Below are positions 1 through 10,866 of a stretch of 64,000 nucleotides of DNA, piece by piece (position 1 is the first letter of the stretch; each line of letters opens with the position of its first letter). Origin of the DNA: Notamacropus eugenii. Its lineage: Eukaryota; Chordata; Mammalia; Diprotodontia; Macropodidae. Both the position numbers and the translations under genes were made by a program. Below the pieces are notes generated by a model, which ran no database searches, was not told the origin of the DNA, and was given only the letters and a program-made list of their open reading frames with translations. The DNA is taken from the NCBI RefSeq assembly GCF_028372415.1, contig NC_092875.1:229127136-229191135 (forward strand), written 5' to 3'.

Positions 1-1060
1 CTGCTTTGCCTTCCTGTTGAAAGGTGCAAGACCGGTAGTCTGGGAAACAGGACGCTGATTTACATGTCTGCTGGATGGGGTCTTCCCATCTCCCCAACCC
101 CTTCATTCTCATGGAGAATCTATTCTAGCAAAAGTTTGAGGTTTCTTTTTTTTTCCTAATAAAGAATGTCACCTTTTCTCCCCTGTTAAAAACATTTTAA
201 AATAGACAAAGGCCCTTTCCACCACCATACTACATTAAGCTATAAAGAGCCCACTGTCCTCCAGAGTCATCACTGATTATACATACAGAAGAAACCTCAT
301 AAATAAACCTCAGACATTATAAATTACAGTTCAAAAATCTCTAGAAATGCCTCCTCACAGATGTCTTGTATCCAACCTCAAAACAAAGGGAAGTTCTTTG
401 ATTTTTTTGTTGGATATTCATTGTTTCCTGTTTATTCCAGGGTGAGGGTCAAAGAGAAATTCAGCATGCCAGTTTCCCCTAAGTCTCCTCGGCAAAACAC
501 AGATTAAGTGTAAAAACAGTCTAACACAAGGTAATAGACTTCCTAGCCAACATAAGGAGCTTCTGACAACCTTGTTCACATCAACTGATGCAAGACTGAT
601 CAGTCATAGATAAGACAGGTAAGAAAACCTAGATTTGAACTAAGATAACCATAACAACAGTATCTGAGATTATAAACTGGGTTTGTTTTGTGGTTGATTA
701 GGGTTGGGTTTGCATGTGGGTGTCTTTCAGACATCCTTCTCACCTTCCTCATTTTTCCCCTGAAAAACTTCTCTGCATGGTCCTGGATATGCAGGGCTTT
801 CTCTACCGGTCAAAATCAGAACCGACTTGACTTGGTCTACCTGGGGCCAAAGCCGGATGAACTCTTGGCTCCTACTACCGCAGCTGCACTCTGTGCTGTG
901 CAAAATTAACTCTTTCTACTGCAGTTAGCAAGCACAACGGTGCTCACAAGAGCGACACTAGGCACCGTACAAAGGGAACCGACTAATTATCTGGAGTAAT
1001 GGTAGGGAGAATAATTTTCTGCAAAAACAACGATGCCCAAGGCAGACCAGCAAAAATAAG
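1..1060. other. Single-copy flank left of the CpG island
   Basis: I see no recognisable repeat, exon or RNA gene here. A 73-codon open frame on the plus strand (688-909) has no recognisable motif and is short enough to be chance. If the minus-strand donor at 1518 is real, this stretch would be the start of intron 1 of a leftward gene. Confidence 0.4.
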
Positions 1061-1512
1061 GCTTGCAGTGGCTGGCATTGCAAGGTGCAATCCCATTCAC
1101 CTTTGCAACTGGATCGGGGAAAACCCCACGACCTAAGGCAGCTTCCTCCACTCCTGCACCATCCCGGTCCGGTCCCCACCCCGTCGCACAGACAGCCAGA
1201 CAGACTGTGTGCACTTCCAGTCTCCAGGGAGAGAGGACTCGCAGGCAGAGGCGAGCACAGAGGAAGGGCGGCGGTGGCGACTCCGTTCCTCTCTTACCCG
1301 AGACCAGCACCTGCACCCCCACCTCGCACCCTGGAAGTTCCCATAGGTCCGGCTCAACCCCCTGGATGTCCCCTCATCCAGTTCCCAGCATTGTCCTGTC
1401 CCTGTTTCCCACCCCCACCCCTGCTGGATTCGATGGCTGAACTTGGGGCCAGACGTCTGAGCCCTAGCCAGACCCCTACAGTCCCCGCTCCCCGAAGGGA
1501 GCTCCCAGCCTC

Positions 1513-1524
1513 ACTCACCTGCAG
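1513..1524 (-). other. Consensus splice donor, candidate first-exon end of a leftward gene
   Basis: Reading the minus strand, 1524 to 1513 is CTGCAG|GTGAGT, a perfect match to the vertebrate donor consensus inside the CpG island. The exon would end at 1519 and the intron start at 1518. The exon start is unknown. The sequence upstream on that strand (to about 1880 or beyond) is GC-rich with no clear coding frame, so this would be a 5'UTR exon. I found no comparably strong donor on the plus strand in the island. The product is unknown. Confidence 0.45.
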
Positions 1525-2244
1525 CCGCCCCCTCCCTCTTAAGGACCGAGGACCGGTGGGGAGACGGAGGCGGGGGAGTGGAGAGGGGAGGGCTGCAGAC
1601 AGGCACAACCCGGGCCAGACAGTCAGGAAGGGGCCGCGCCAGAGCCGCAGCTTTCCCGGCCCGAGAGCCAGGGGCGGGTGTGCTGGGGAGAGATGCCCCC
1701 GGGGCGTGCAAACCCAGAGAAGAGGCGTGGGAGGGCCGGAGGGCCGGAGCTGACCGCTGGGGACGCACTAAGACTGAAGTGTCTTGTCTCTTTAAGAGTC
1801 GGAGACCTTAAACTTGGGCCTCCCTCCCCCTCCCCCTTTCACTTTCCCAGGGACTTTCAGTCTGTCTGGCGGCGGCGGCGGCGGCGGGGACTGCGGCTCC
1901 TCCCCGGCTCTCTGGGATTCCCCGGCCGGGGCTGGGGAGCTGCGGCCGCCACGGCTGCATCTCCACTCCTGGCACCCCGGCGGGAACTCCGGAGCAAGAG
2001 AGGAGCGGAGGAGAGAAGGAGGGAGGGAAAGAAGGAGGGAGGGAGGGAGAACGAACGCGGCAGTGGCTGCACTCGCCTCCTTCCCGGAGCCCCGCGGCTG
2101 CCCCTGCCTGCAGCAGCGACCCCCTCCCCGGGCTGGGCCAAGGGAGGCGGGGGAGATGCGGGGAAGGGGTCGGGGAAGGTGGCGGAGGGAGGGAGGCTGC
2201 CGCTGCTGCTGCCGCCGCTGCTGCCTGATGCAAAGTGTCCTACC

Positions 2245-2451
2245 TCCTGCTCTTCCTCCTCCTCTCCTCCTCCTCTTCTCCTCCTCCTCCTCTTTTTCTT
2301 CCTCCTCCTCCTCCTCTTCCTCCTCCTCCTGCCGCCGCCGCCTCCCCCTGTCTGTCTCCAGCAGCGTATCTGTGTGCGCGGAGGGCTGTGTCTGTCTCCA
2401 ACTCATTCCCAGTCTCTCCTCCTCCTCCTCCTCTTCCTCCTCCTCCGTCTG
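2245..2451 (+). repeat. (TCC)n homopyrimidine tracts
   Basis: Two stretches (about 2245-2335 and 2415-2451) are nearly pure TCC/TTCC on the plus strand, separated by a short mixed segment. They lie in the CpG island, possibly in transcribed leader sequence. Mirror-like homopyrimidine DNA of this type can adopt triplex structures. Long frames through it encode only serine, proline, leucine or glutamate runs and are artefacts of the repeat. Confidence 0.85.
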
Positions 2452-2463
2452 TAGCTAGTCGGT

Positions 2464-2590
2464 GACAGGCAAGGGGAGAAGGGGAAAGGAGAAGGGGGGA
2501 GGGAGGAGGAGAAGGGAGGCGGATTTGGGGCAGGGGGGGCAGGGGGGAGGAGGGGAGCAAAGTCGGGGCGGGGGGGGGGGGGGTGTGGAG
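2464..2590 (+). other. G-rich block with many G-runs (G-quadruplex potential)
   Basis: The plus strand carries about a dozen runs of three or more G within 130 bases, ending in a run of about fourteen G at 2568-2582. This directly follows the C/T-rich tract, so strand composition flips abruptly from pyrimidine to purine near 2455. Runs this dense satisfy the usual G-quadruplex pattern. Confidence 0.7.
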
Positions 2591-2639
2591 GAAGCTTCCA
2601 GCCCAGCCCGCTGTGGTCGCGAGTCCTAGGCTACACTGA

Positions 2640-4089
2640 CATCTGCCGGGCTGAGAGGAGAGAGGAGAGGAGAAGACAAGGAAGGAGAGGGACTCAAGTT
2701 CAAAGCAAGAACTAGGGAGGGACTGGGGAGACTTCTTTGAGACTGCAAAATCTGGGGGAGGAAGTATCTTTCGATTGGGTCTTTCACAGTGACTGCAACC
2801 TAAGCAGAACGGATTCTTCCTTTGGCAGCCCCGTATTCGTGATTATTTCTTAGCCTCCCCTCTCTGATAGGCATTACTTTATTTCATCATTTTGCGCTAA
2901 TGCTCTTGAATAACGAATGCCCGGGGAAGGGCTGGGAGAAGGGGGAGGCAGACTAAGGAGAGGTGCACACAACCACAGGAACCCAGAGGTGGATCGGTCT
3001 ACTGAATTCCGCCCCTATTTTAAACCTGAGGCAATCCGCGCCCACCCACACAACTTGAACTAATTCGGGTATCAGAGTAACAGTAATAACTGAAATGTAT
3101 ACAAATGTTTTAAAGTTTGCAAAGCGCTCATCCTTGTTTGGGATGTGTCCGCTGAACGAGTTAATCAGATAAATGTCTGCACAGACTGAAAGTCCACTCC
3201 CAGAGCTGATCGTAAGTTTCTTCAGCGGTATAAAGCTTCTGACAGGCTCCCTTTCCCCATCAGAGAAATGAGAAAAAGTTAATACTTTTTTCCTAGTTAA
3301 TACTAGAGTTAATACTCTTTTCCTAGAAACTTAGCTGCTTGAAAGAGTTAAATGGCACTTGGTCTTTCAAGCTGTTTCTGACTTGGGTTTCATTTGTATC
3401 AGGGAGACTAGCCTCTCAATATAGTGGTGGTATAACTAACTGAACCTGGTTTTTAAAAAAAACAACACCAAAACAGGCTATTCAACTTGATTTCCTTTAG
3501 TTTGTGCCGGAATCAATTGGACGTTTTAAGCCAATTTTGTTCTTCTGGATCTCCAAATTGGATGAAGTTTTAAGTTCTGGTAAACCAAGCTAAAGAAGAC
3601 TACGTCAAAAATGAATGGTTACGGTAGACAAGACTCTACAAATCTCAACTCTCAATGAAAGTTCAGGGTTGTATCCAGTCGCCAAAACTGGATGAAAAAG
3701 AAATCGGAGTCCCAGTAAGTAACCGAAACAGAGTCTCCAAATAAACTAATTCAAACTTCACTTCTCAAAGGGGTTAGAACAAGGAAAGTAGGAAGGGGGG
3801 AGCAAACCCCTAGCTCCAACCTATTTGGAGAGGTGAGAACTTCCCATCTACAAACAATGCTCAGATAAATCTGCTTATGTAATGTAATTACTCTTGGTCT
3901 TGTAATACTACTATTTCTAGGGCCATGTCTTCACCAATAAAGGAAAGTAGAAGTTAGAAATTATATGAATAATTAAAACTGATGACCTCCTCCCTTCCCT
4001 GACCCCCCCCCCCCAACCACTACAAAAAAAAAAAAAAAGCTAGATAACTAAAAATGACTTAATCTGACTCCAGGCCAATTCCCAAGGAA
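2640..4089. other. Single-copy DNA right of the island
   Basis: No repeat family, exon or RNA gene is recognised. It contains a run of C at about 4003-4014 followed by an A-run at 4024-4038. A moderate donor-like site (CCA|GTAAGT, about 3712) is present on the plus strand but has no coding context. Confidence 0.4.
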
Positions 4090-4305
4090 GGGCAAGGTTT
4101 TCCACATATTTTCTCATTTCATCCTCACCAAAACCCTGTGATAGGTGCTGTTATTATCTCCATTTGACAAATGAGGAGGAAGTTGAGTCTGAGAGAAGTT
4201 CAGTGGCTTAACCTGGGTCAAACAGCTGGTAAGTATCTGAGATACAATTAAACTCATATCTTCCTGACATCAAGTCCAGTGGTCTCTCCACTGTATCAGA
4301 AAAGC
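4090..4305 (-). repeat. MIR/CORE-type SINE, antisense
   Basis: In plus orientation the sequence shows the reversed MIR order: a 'ttttctcatttcatcctcac' start, 'caaatgaggaggaagttgag', 'ggtcaaacagctggtaag', then reversed tRNA-head sequence with 'cttcctgacatcaagtccag'. It is well diverged and therefore old. Confidence 0.8.
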
Positions 4306-4439
4306 AAGTCTTATTAGTAAAATTACATTTTTATATCCAATTAAGAACTATAAAGGGTGTATTTTGGAGTGCTTTTAAAAAACTTGTGTAGTTCCATTAA
4401 CCCATTAGGTCATCCTGATTACTACTCCATAATAATTCA

Positions 4440-4775
4440 ATTCAGCAAATGGTACCTACTATTCCTAATATTTGCATGGCTTTGTACAAAATGTTTTTGT
4501 AGACATTATCCCATTATCTTCATGTAACAATCATGTCAGGTAGACTTACAGATCTTATAGATCAGGGCTTCTTAAACTTTTTTTCTGCTCTTGGCCCCTT
4601 CAGCACTTATTAAACTGGGGGGTCTCGCCCCTATATCCCACAGTTTAAGAAGTGCTCTTATAGATGACAAAACTGATGTTTGATAACAATGCCTAAGGTC
4701 TCCCAGTGACAGCCTGGGACTAAAACACAGATCTTGTGATCACTGGTCAAATACCCATTCCACATAATCACAATA
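4440..4775 (-). repeat. MIR-type SINE, antisense, split by a hAT MITE
   Basis: The left part (to 4554) matches the 5' side of a reversed MIR, and the right part from 4658 continues with the 'gatgacaaaactgatg' and 'ggtctcccagtgacagc' segments. A 95-bp palindromic transposon with its 8-bp duplication separates the two parts, so the MIR is older than the transposon. Confidence 0.65.
4563..4657. mobile_element. hAT-like MITE, 95 bp
   Basis: The ends are inverted repeats (CAGGGCTTCTTAAACT on the left, the imperfect complement AGTTTAAGAAGTGCTC on the right). The element is flanked by an identical 8-bp duplication ttatagat (4555-4562 and 4658-4665). An 8-bp target duplication with CAG-type ends is typical of non-autonomous hAT (Charlie-like) transposons. 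No coding capacity remains. Confidence 0.8.
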
Positions 4776-5504
4776 TAAACTAATGACTGGTATTTAGTGT
4801 ATTAGATCTTCCAGTGCATTCAGTCATGGAATCAAGAAAAGAATATGCCATTGCCATTGTGGGCAGAAAGGCAGAACACCCTCCCCCTAAACAACCACCA
4901 CTGCCTATGGCAGGTACAAAGAGTACCAAAGTACCAACTTGACCAAAGCACCAAACCCAGGCATTGTAACCATAATACCTCCATTACAAGAAATTCATTC
5001 CTTTGAATTAAGGGTACAATCTGGTCTCAATCTCATAATTAATATAATGAATCAATTAATCTTGTATTGTCTTTTCAAATTAAGTATCTGAAACTCCAAA
5101 CTCTTTCTAGGAAGGAACATGACCTGACTTCCCTGTATTCCCATTCTCCTTGGGCAAAGATGGTACAATACCTGCCTTGAATTTCAGCTACCCTTCCCCC
5201 ACTGTCTCTCTAGGCAGCCGAACTAATAGGAAAGAAGGGTAACTGCAGGCTAAAGTGAAGGAAGTAATTATGTGCCAAACTTATGGAGGGCCAAGAGTTG
5301 GAAGTGTTTCATTCAGCCCTCTGTAGTGTCTTCTATACTGTCATTGTAATTTTTCTGTAGCCATAATTATGCAACATTTATTGGAAATTAATGTGCTTAA
5401 GTTATACTCTAGTTATATTGGAGCCAACATAATAAAGGACATCTGTGAGAAAATAATATTAAGTTGGGTGTAAAGCATTCAAAATTCATGTCAACTTCAG
5501 GATC
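4776..5504. other. No recognised feature
   Basis: Apparently single-copy AT-rich sequence. I see no repeat family, exon or RNA gene in it. Confidence 0.35.
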
Positions 5505-5690
5505 ATAGACTTAGAGCTAAAAGGATCCTTGAGGTCACCTACTCCAACCTCCTTATTTTATAGATGAGGAATCTAACAACCCACAAAGGGGAAATAACTT
5601 ACTCAAGGTCAAAAAGCTAATTAGTTCAAGAGCCAGGATTCCAAGATTCCAACTGAAGTCCTCTAACTCCAAAACCATCTTTCCTTGCTT
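5505..5690 (-). repeat. CORE/MAR1-type SINE, antisense
   Basis: It shows the order 'gatcatagacttagagct', 'ccttgaggtcacctactcca', 'tatagatgagg', 'actcaaggtcaaaaagct' and 'agtcctctaactcca', which is the reversed form of a common marsupial tRNA-derived SINE. It is diverged. Confidence 0.7.
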
Positions 5691-6199
5691 TGTACAATTT
5701 TGCATTTCGTTTCAGCCACTTTTTCCATTTCACGTTTTTTTTCCCATTTCAGTATGTTATTGTAAAGGAATGGGGTTCGGCTTAGACAATTACCCCACTT
5801 AGAGTGATAAAATGCTATGCCCTGATCAAATGAGAACACATCTCCATAATTCACTGTGTGAATAAGTCCTGGGCCCTTGCTCTGGGGGCAAAAGGAAGTC
5901 TGTTCCAATTGGCTGAGGAACTAAGTTATGTCCCCTTGATATTTCAATGTTCCTTAGGTTCTCTTCGGACCATATTGGAAGGGAGTCCTAGACCAGGGCC
6001 AAGGCACTCTCTTCTCTCCCTAGTAATTCCTCCTTAAAGGAGGCTCTCTCTCCCACCATCAGACAATTGTTCATATTTAGTGAACAATTAAGATGTGTTC
6101 TTACCCAATAAAAGTATCAGAGCTTAGTATCTTACCACATATTTTAAATGGGGTGAGTAGTTTCATTGATTTACTCAATGATGACTGAATACCATGACC
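5691..6199. other. No recognised feature
   Basis: Single-copy sequence. An 81-codon minus-strand frame (5663-5908) overlaps the SINE edge, has no motif and is probably chance. Confidence 0.35.
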
Positions 6200-6600
6200 C
6201 TGACATATATAAGGATGAGTTGAGGGAACTGTAGAAATTTAGCCTGGAAAAGAGAAGACTTAGCCATCTTCTTAGCAAAGAGAAGACATGATAGCAATCT
6301 TCAAATATATGAAGACCTATCCTATGGAGGAGTGATTTGTCATGCTCTACTTGCTTACTATTAACAGAATCAGGAGCACAAGTTAAAATCTTCATAGATG
6401 CAGATTGAGGCTTGACAGAGAGAAAAACTTCCTAACAATTATGGCTATCCAAAAGGGAAATGGATTGTCTCCTTTGCCAAATGTCTCCAAGAAGAGGCTG
6501 GATGAGCACTCAGATTAGTTGTAGAGGATTCTTGGTCACATGTTTTGGACTGGATCATTTATTCCAACTTTAAGCTTCTATGATTCTGTTATCCTATGGA
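6200..6600 (+). repeat. CR1/L3 LINE 3' end
   Basis: The 3'-terminal segment of an old CR1-clade (L3) element in sense orientation: 'agcctggaaaagagaaga', 'gacatgatagcaatcttcaa', 'aaacttcctaacaatta', 'ccaagaagaggctggatga' and the terminal 'attctgttatcctatg', close to the short-repeat tail of CR1. It is non-coding and old. Confidence 0.75.
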
Positions 6601-6934
6601 TGAAGTTAAAGGAAAAAGAGAGAGATGCCACAATACAAACATTATCTGAGTCCAGAGAGCTCATTTATGGAATGAAACTCACAAAGAATCCCAAAGCTTC
6701 ATTATAATTAATAGCATCAAATCCCTTTCAACTAGATCACTATTGGACTGAAGAGTGCTGAAATTTACTTATTTAAATCTTAACTCCTTTCCTTGTTTTG
6801 CTCATTTTCCAGTGAAAATGTTTGTAAACACTTCAAACATTAAAGAAAGGGAGGAGTAAAATTTCTAGGCAAATATGAGATATGAATTGCCTCAAAAAAA
6901 TAATTAGCCATCCTAGAAATGATTAGGTGAGATT

Positions 6935-7125
6935 ATAGATTTAGAACTAAAAGTGATCTTAGAGGTTATCTGGTCCAATCTCTTCATTTTACAGATGCAG
7001 ACAGGAAATTCCAGAAAGTTTTGAGTGAATTACTCAAGGTCTCACAAGTGAAAAATAGAAAGTAGGATTCAAAGTTACGTGCTCTGACTACAAAGCCTGT
7101 GCTTTTTCCGCTGTTCAATGATGAA
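6935..7125 (-). repeat. CORE/MAR1-type SINE, antisense
   Basis: Same reversed SINE structure as at 5505: 'gattatagatttagaact', 'cttagaggttatctggtcca', 'cattttacagatg', 'actcaaggtctcacaagtg', then tRNA-head remnants with 'gtgctttttccgctg'. Confidence 0.7.
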
Positions 7126-7164
7126 AGATCTTTGAAAAGCGTGTCATAGTAATAAATGCCATTT

Positions 7165-8700
7165 TTCCAATGAATAAATGATCAAAGAATATGACTAGGC
7201 AATTGTCAGAGGAAGAAATTCAACCTATCAATAGCCATATGAAAAATTGCTCTAAATCACTAGTAGAGAAATGCAAACTAAAATTCTGAAGTACTATCTC
7301 ACCCCAATCAGACTGGCAAAGAATCAAAAAAGAAAATGACAAATGCTGAAGGGGCTATAGGTAAATCAGTATGTTGGTGGAGCTGTGAATTGATCTAGCC
7401 ATTCTGGGAAACAATTTGGAACTATGCCCCCAAAACTATTAAACTGTATATATGCTGTGGCTCAGCATATTGCTACTAGGTCTAGACCCCAAAGAGATCA
7501 AAGGAAGAGGAAAATGACCCATATGTACAAACATATCTAAAGCAGCTCTTTTGGTGAGCTGCTGAGGGGGTATACATCAATTGAAGAATGACTGAGGTTA
7601 TGGTATGTAAACGTAATGGAGCACTATCATGCTACAAGGAAAGATGAAAAGGGCGACTGCCATCTTGCTGCCACCACGTACTGCCATCGCAGGAAGCCCT
7701 CCACCTTGCCTCCAGATCCACCAGCAGCATGAATCAAGAGAAATTAGCCAAGCTTCCAGCTCAGGTTCAGATAGGAGGCAAGGGCACAGCACACAGAAGG
7801 AAGAAGGTGGTGCATAGAACAACCACAGCAGATGACAAGAAACTTCAGAGTTCTCTCAAAAAATTGGCTGTGAATGATATTGCTGGTATTGAAGAGGTGA
7901 ACATGATTAAAGATGATAGGACAGTTATTCATTTCAACAACCCCAAAGTCCAGGCTTCCCTCTCCACAACACCTTTGCAATCACTGGCCATGCAGAAACC
8001 AAGGCAATCACAGAAATGCTACCTGGAATATTTTAAGCCAGCTTTGCGCTGACAGCTTAACGAGTCTTAGGAAGTTAGAGGAACAGTTCCAGGGCAAGTG
8101 TTGGATAGTAAAGCACCCAATCCTGAAGACATTGATGAAGAGGATGACGATGGGTCAGATCTCATAGAAAATTTTGATGAAGCATCAAAGAATGAAGCAA
8201 ACTAGTATGATGGCTCTTGGCACCAGCATGGACCAGGTTGGAGCAAGGAGCAGGGGTTCCCAAGCTGTACAGTGGCAGCGAATGTCACCTGTTAAGAGTT
8301 CAGTAATATAAATATTTTGTATATTAAAAAAAAAATGAAAATAATGGTTTCAGGGAAACCTGGGAGGATTTGTATAAACTAATACAAAATGAAGTCAACA
8401 GAGCCAGGAAAACAATAACAAAAAATGGTAAAGACAAACAACTTTGAAAGGCTCAGTGTAATGACCAACAACAATTCCAAAGGACTCATGATGAATCCTG
8501 CTTCCACTTCCTGATAAAGAGCTGGTGGACTTGGTGTGCAAATTGAGGCTTTTTTTTTTTTGTGGACATGGCTAATTTGTGGGAATCTGTTTTGCTTGAC
8601 TATACATATTTGTAACAGGTTTTGTTTTTCTTGCTTTCTCCTGGGAGATGTGGGAAGTGAGAGGGAGAGAATTAAAAATTGAAAATAAAATATATGTTTA
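7165..8700 (+). repeat. 5'-truncated L1 (ORF2 C-terminal end and 3'UTR), split by a BTF3 retrocopy
   Basis: Bases 7165-7650 and 8335-8700 together form the last part of an L1 in sense orientation. They include the ORF2 C-terminal region ('atcaatagccatatgaaaaa' and 'gttggtggagctgtgaattg') and the 3'UTR ending in 'gaaaataaaatatatgtt'. The frame is decayed. The continuity is broken only by the processed pseudogene and its short duplication. Confidence 0.8.
7651..8334 (+). pseudogene. BTF3: BTF3 processed pseudogene
   Basis: This is an intronless copy of the mRNA for basic transcription factor 3, the beta-type subunit of the nascent polypeptide-associated complex that binds new chains at the ribosome. 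The relic begins at 7729 with MNQEKLAKL and follows the BTF3 protein closely through the NAC domain ([42 protein letters not shown]). The frame shifts near 7967, again near 8030-8050 and near 8095. The C-terminal acidic tail is still readable (...[11 protein letters not shown], stop at 8203-8205). About 80 bases of 5'UTR, a 3'UTR and a short A-tract are retained. The 7-bp repeat atgaaaa (7644-7650 and 8335-8341) looks like the target duplication, and the host site is an L1 3'UTR. No introns, several frameshifts and a poly(A) remnant show L1-mediated retroposition, so it is not a working gene. Confidence 0.93.
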
Positions 8701-10110
8701 AAGTATATCATAATACCTTAATATAATGTTGCCATTATTACTACCTTCTTTTCTGCCACCTCCTCTCAAAAGAAAAATACTGAACACAAAAATCTGAACA
8801 CAACAGATCCTTGTTGCCATATTTCTCTGAATTTAGGCCCACCCTTTTTCTCTGTTTATGTCTAGTCTTTCTTATTTAGACTGCCAGCCTAAGCAACAGT
8901 ATTATTCTAAACAAAGAGTAAAAAAAATAAGGTCAGGAGGTCTGCTCTGTAGCCAACTAGCGGTGCTAACCCATAGAATTTGGGCAAAGTTCTCCTCAGT
9001 ATTAAATGACCTCTTTCAAATCTTCAGATGCAGTGTCTGCCATTAAGTCCTAGAATCGTATTTGCTAAGGGAAGGAGCCTTATTTAAGGGTCCTGAAAAC
9101 AAGCTATTAGTGTTGAATGCATTTTTACTTATATTTATGTATATCTATATGTATATATATATATAAATAATCTAGACATCTGTAATTCTATGCTTCTAAG
9201 ATGTTTGAATTAGATTCTGCCATGGTTTGGTGGACAACAAAAAAAAATGTAAGCAACGAAATACTAGAAATAGTCTCAGATTTGAAAATGATCAGTAACT
9301 AGGACTAATAAAGTTTGTACTAATTGCTATCTTGGTGAATCTGTCTGCTGGTCTTAGAATAAGGCATGCCTTGCAGAGATTTGGCCTGAGTGTAACATGC
9401 TTTTCTTATCGCTTCTAGAACAGCAGATTTGAGAACAAAATGTTCTAGCCAATCAGAGGTTGTGGGGGAAAGTCTAACCAACCCAAAGAGCTGTTTGGGA
9501 GTCCAAGATCTTTGATGAGTGTGTAAACTCTCACACAGCATTCTACTTTGACCTACTGGGGAAGCTTATCTTAAATCTGCTTGACCATTGACCTGGTAGT
9601 AGTGATCATGAGTGTGACACCAAAAACTTTTTCCTCAGCTAGCAGTCAGCTAATTTCTGCTGAGAGAGGTGTTAGTTGATAACTTAAGGTGATAAATCTT
9701 CCCAGGCGTATTTGCATTTAGGCATCACCCTTCCCAGGAGGACTGTTTATTCTGCATTAGGCCCTTTCCATGCATCCTAAGAAAAGATGCTGAAGCTAGA
9801 ATTATGAGAAAACATTTGCCTTTTCTTTACAGTCAAAAAAAAGAGGAAATAAGAACAAAATAAAAACTAGTACAGATATTTGTAGGGAAAAAAGTATTCC
9901 ATATATGGTGTATAACATAAACTCAAGGCAACTCATAGACAAAATGTTAACTCATATCTAACACCCATCTCTGCGAAAAGTTTAGGGTATTTGTTGAAGA
10001 TCAAAAATCCTTCAGGATGCAATGGAAGTAATCTCTACTGGTGACATTTCTGACCCTGTGACAGGAAGCAAGGGCGATATTTAGAGGAGAGTATCTTGTA
10101 GAGTATCCCT
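8701..10110. other. Mostly single-copy DNA
   Basis: No gene is recognised. A short AT-rich simple repeat lies at about 9125-9170 (TATA/TATG). Short open frames at 8858-9046 (+) and 9320-9541 (-) have no motifs. Confidence 0.4.
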
Positions 10111-10114
10111 GAAA

Positions 10115-10690
10115 TTCAATTCAATACAACCAATGAACATTTATTAAGCAACTACTGTCTACTTGACAAGGGAAGATAACATGAGATTATAATTGGTAGC
10201 AGTAGAGGGAGCATCCAGACCAAAGAGGTCTCAGATTAGGATACAGTGTGGCATCTGGCTGAAGTCCTGAATTTGGAGTCAGGAAAACCTAGATTCAAAT
10301 ATCAGTTCAGGTGTGTAATAACTGCATGACCCTGGACAAGTCACTTAACCTCTCTGAACCTCATCTATAAAATGATATTGATAATAGTACCTACCTCACA
10401 AGGATGTTGTGAGAATCAAAAAATAGAATATCAACATGTGCATGTGTAAAATGCTTTTTGAAACTTAAGTGTGCTTTTTCTGCATGAGCTACTGTTATCT
10501 AAGCCTTATTGTTTCATCTAAATAAATACTGTGGGTAAGCTACCATATTAGGCACTGGGAATACAAAATGAAAAGAAAACAAAAGACATAGTTCCAAAGG
10601 AGTTTAAAAAGACACAAACCCTGCCCTCAGGGAGTTTTAAATCTAATAGGAGGAGAAAACATTTATATAAGTAGCTTGTGCACATTAGAA
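10115..10690 (-). repeat. L2 LINE 3' end, antisense, interrupted by a MIR
   Basis: The reversed L2 terminus begins 'aaccaatgaacatttattaa' at about 10128. After a MIR-type insertion it resumes near 10530 with 'taggcactgggaatacaaaa' and 'ctgccctcagggagtttta'. It is diverged. Confidence 0.6.
10240..10500 (+). repeat. MIR-type SINE, sense
   Basis: It has a tRNA-derived head ('gaatttggagtcaggaaaac'), 'gaccctggacaagtcactta', 'cctctctgaacctca', 'gtacctacctcacaagg' and 'ttgtgagaatcaaa' in the normal MIR order. It is not a tRNA gene: the cloverleaf is decayed and the CORE region follows. Confidence 0.8.
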
Positions 10691-10866
10691 TATGATAAAT
10701 GAATAGGACAGGTTCATAGAGATGATGATATATTGAGGAAGGAGTCATATCACCTATTAATAAGGATAGCACACCTCCTACCTCTGTTGAACACGGGGAA
10801 CCAGGGAAGCATCCCAAGAGATGTTCAGCTGAATAGCTTTGCTGCCCTGACAAGACTATAGTTTCA

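Larger units (their letters stand above)
1060..2640. promoter_or_regulatory. CpG island, probable promoter and 5' exon region
   Basis: The composition changes sharply from AT-rich flank to GC-rich DNA with abundant CpG, a CGG run near 1869-1888, GGGCGG-type boxes and long homopurine/homopyrimidine tracts. It is the only such block in the window apart from the HAL1 5'UTR near 60 kb. CpG islands of this size in vertebrates usually mark the promoter and first exon of a host gene. I could not identify that gene: long frames on both strands are low-complexity proline-, serine-, glutamate- or arginine-rich translations with no domain. No TATA box is evident. The best splice donor is on the minus strand (exon end at 1519), which favours a gene running left out of the window. 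A divergent transcript to the right cannot be excluded. Confidence 0.8.

Noticed and set aside
688-909. 73-codon plus-strand frame
   Set aside because: Short, no motif, no splice or promoter context.
1063-2560. Many long open frames on both strands (70-258 codons) in the CpG island
   Set aside because: They are read through GC-rich or TCC/GGA repeats, give proline-, serine-, glutamate- or arginine-rich text, overlap each other in all frames and have no domain. Stop codons are simply rare in such DNA.
4563-4657. miRNA hairpin or terminator
   Set aside because: The inverted repeat has 8-bp flanking duplications and hAT-type ends, which a transposon explains better.
7729-8205. BTF3 as a working gene
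   Set aside because: Frameshifts, no introns, A-tract and flanking duplication inside an L1 show a processed pseudogene.
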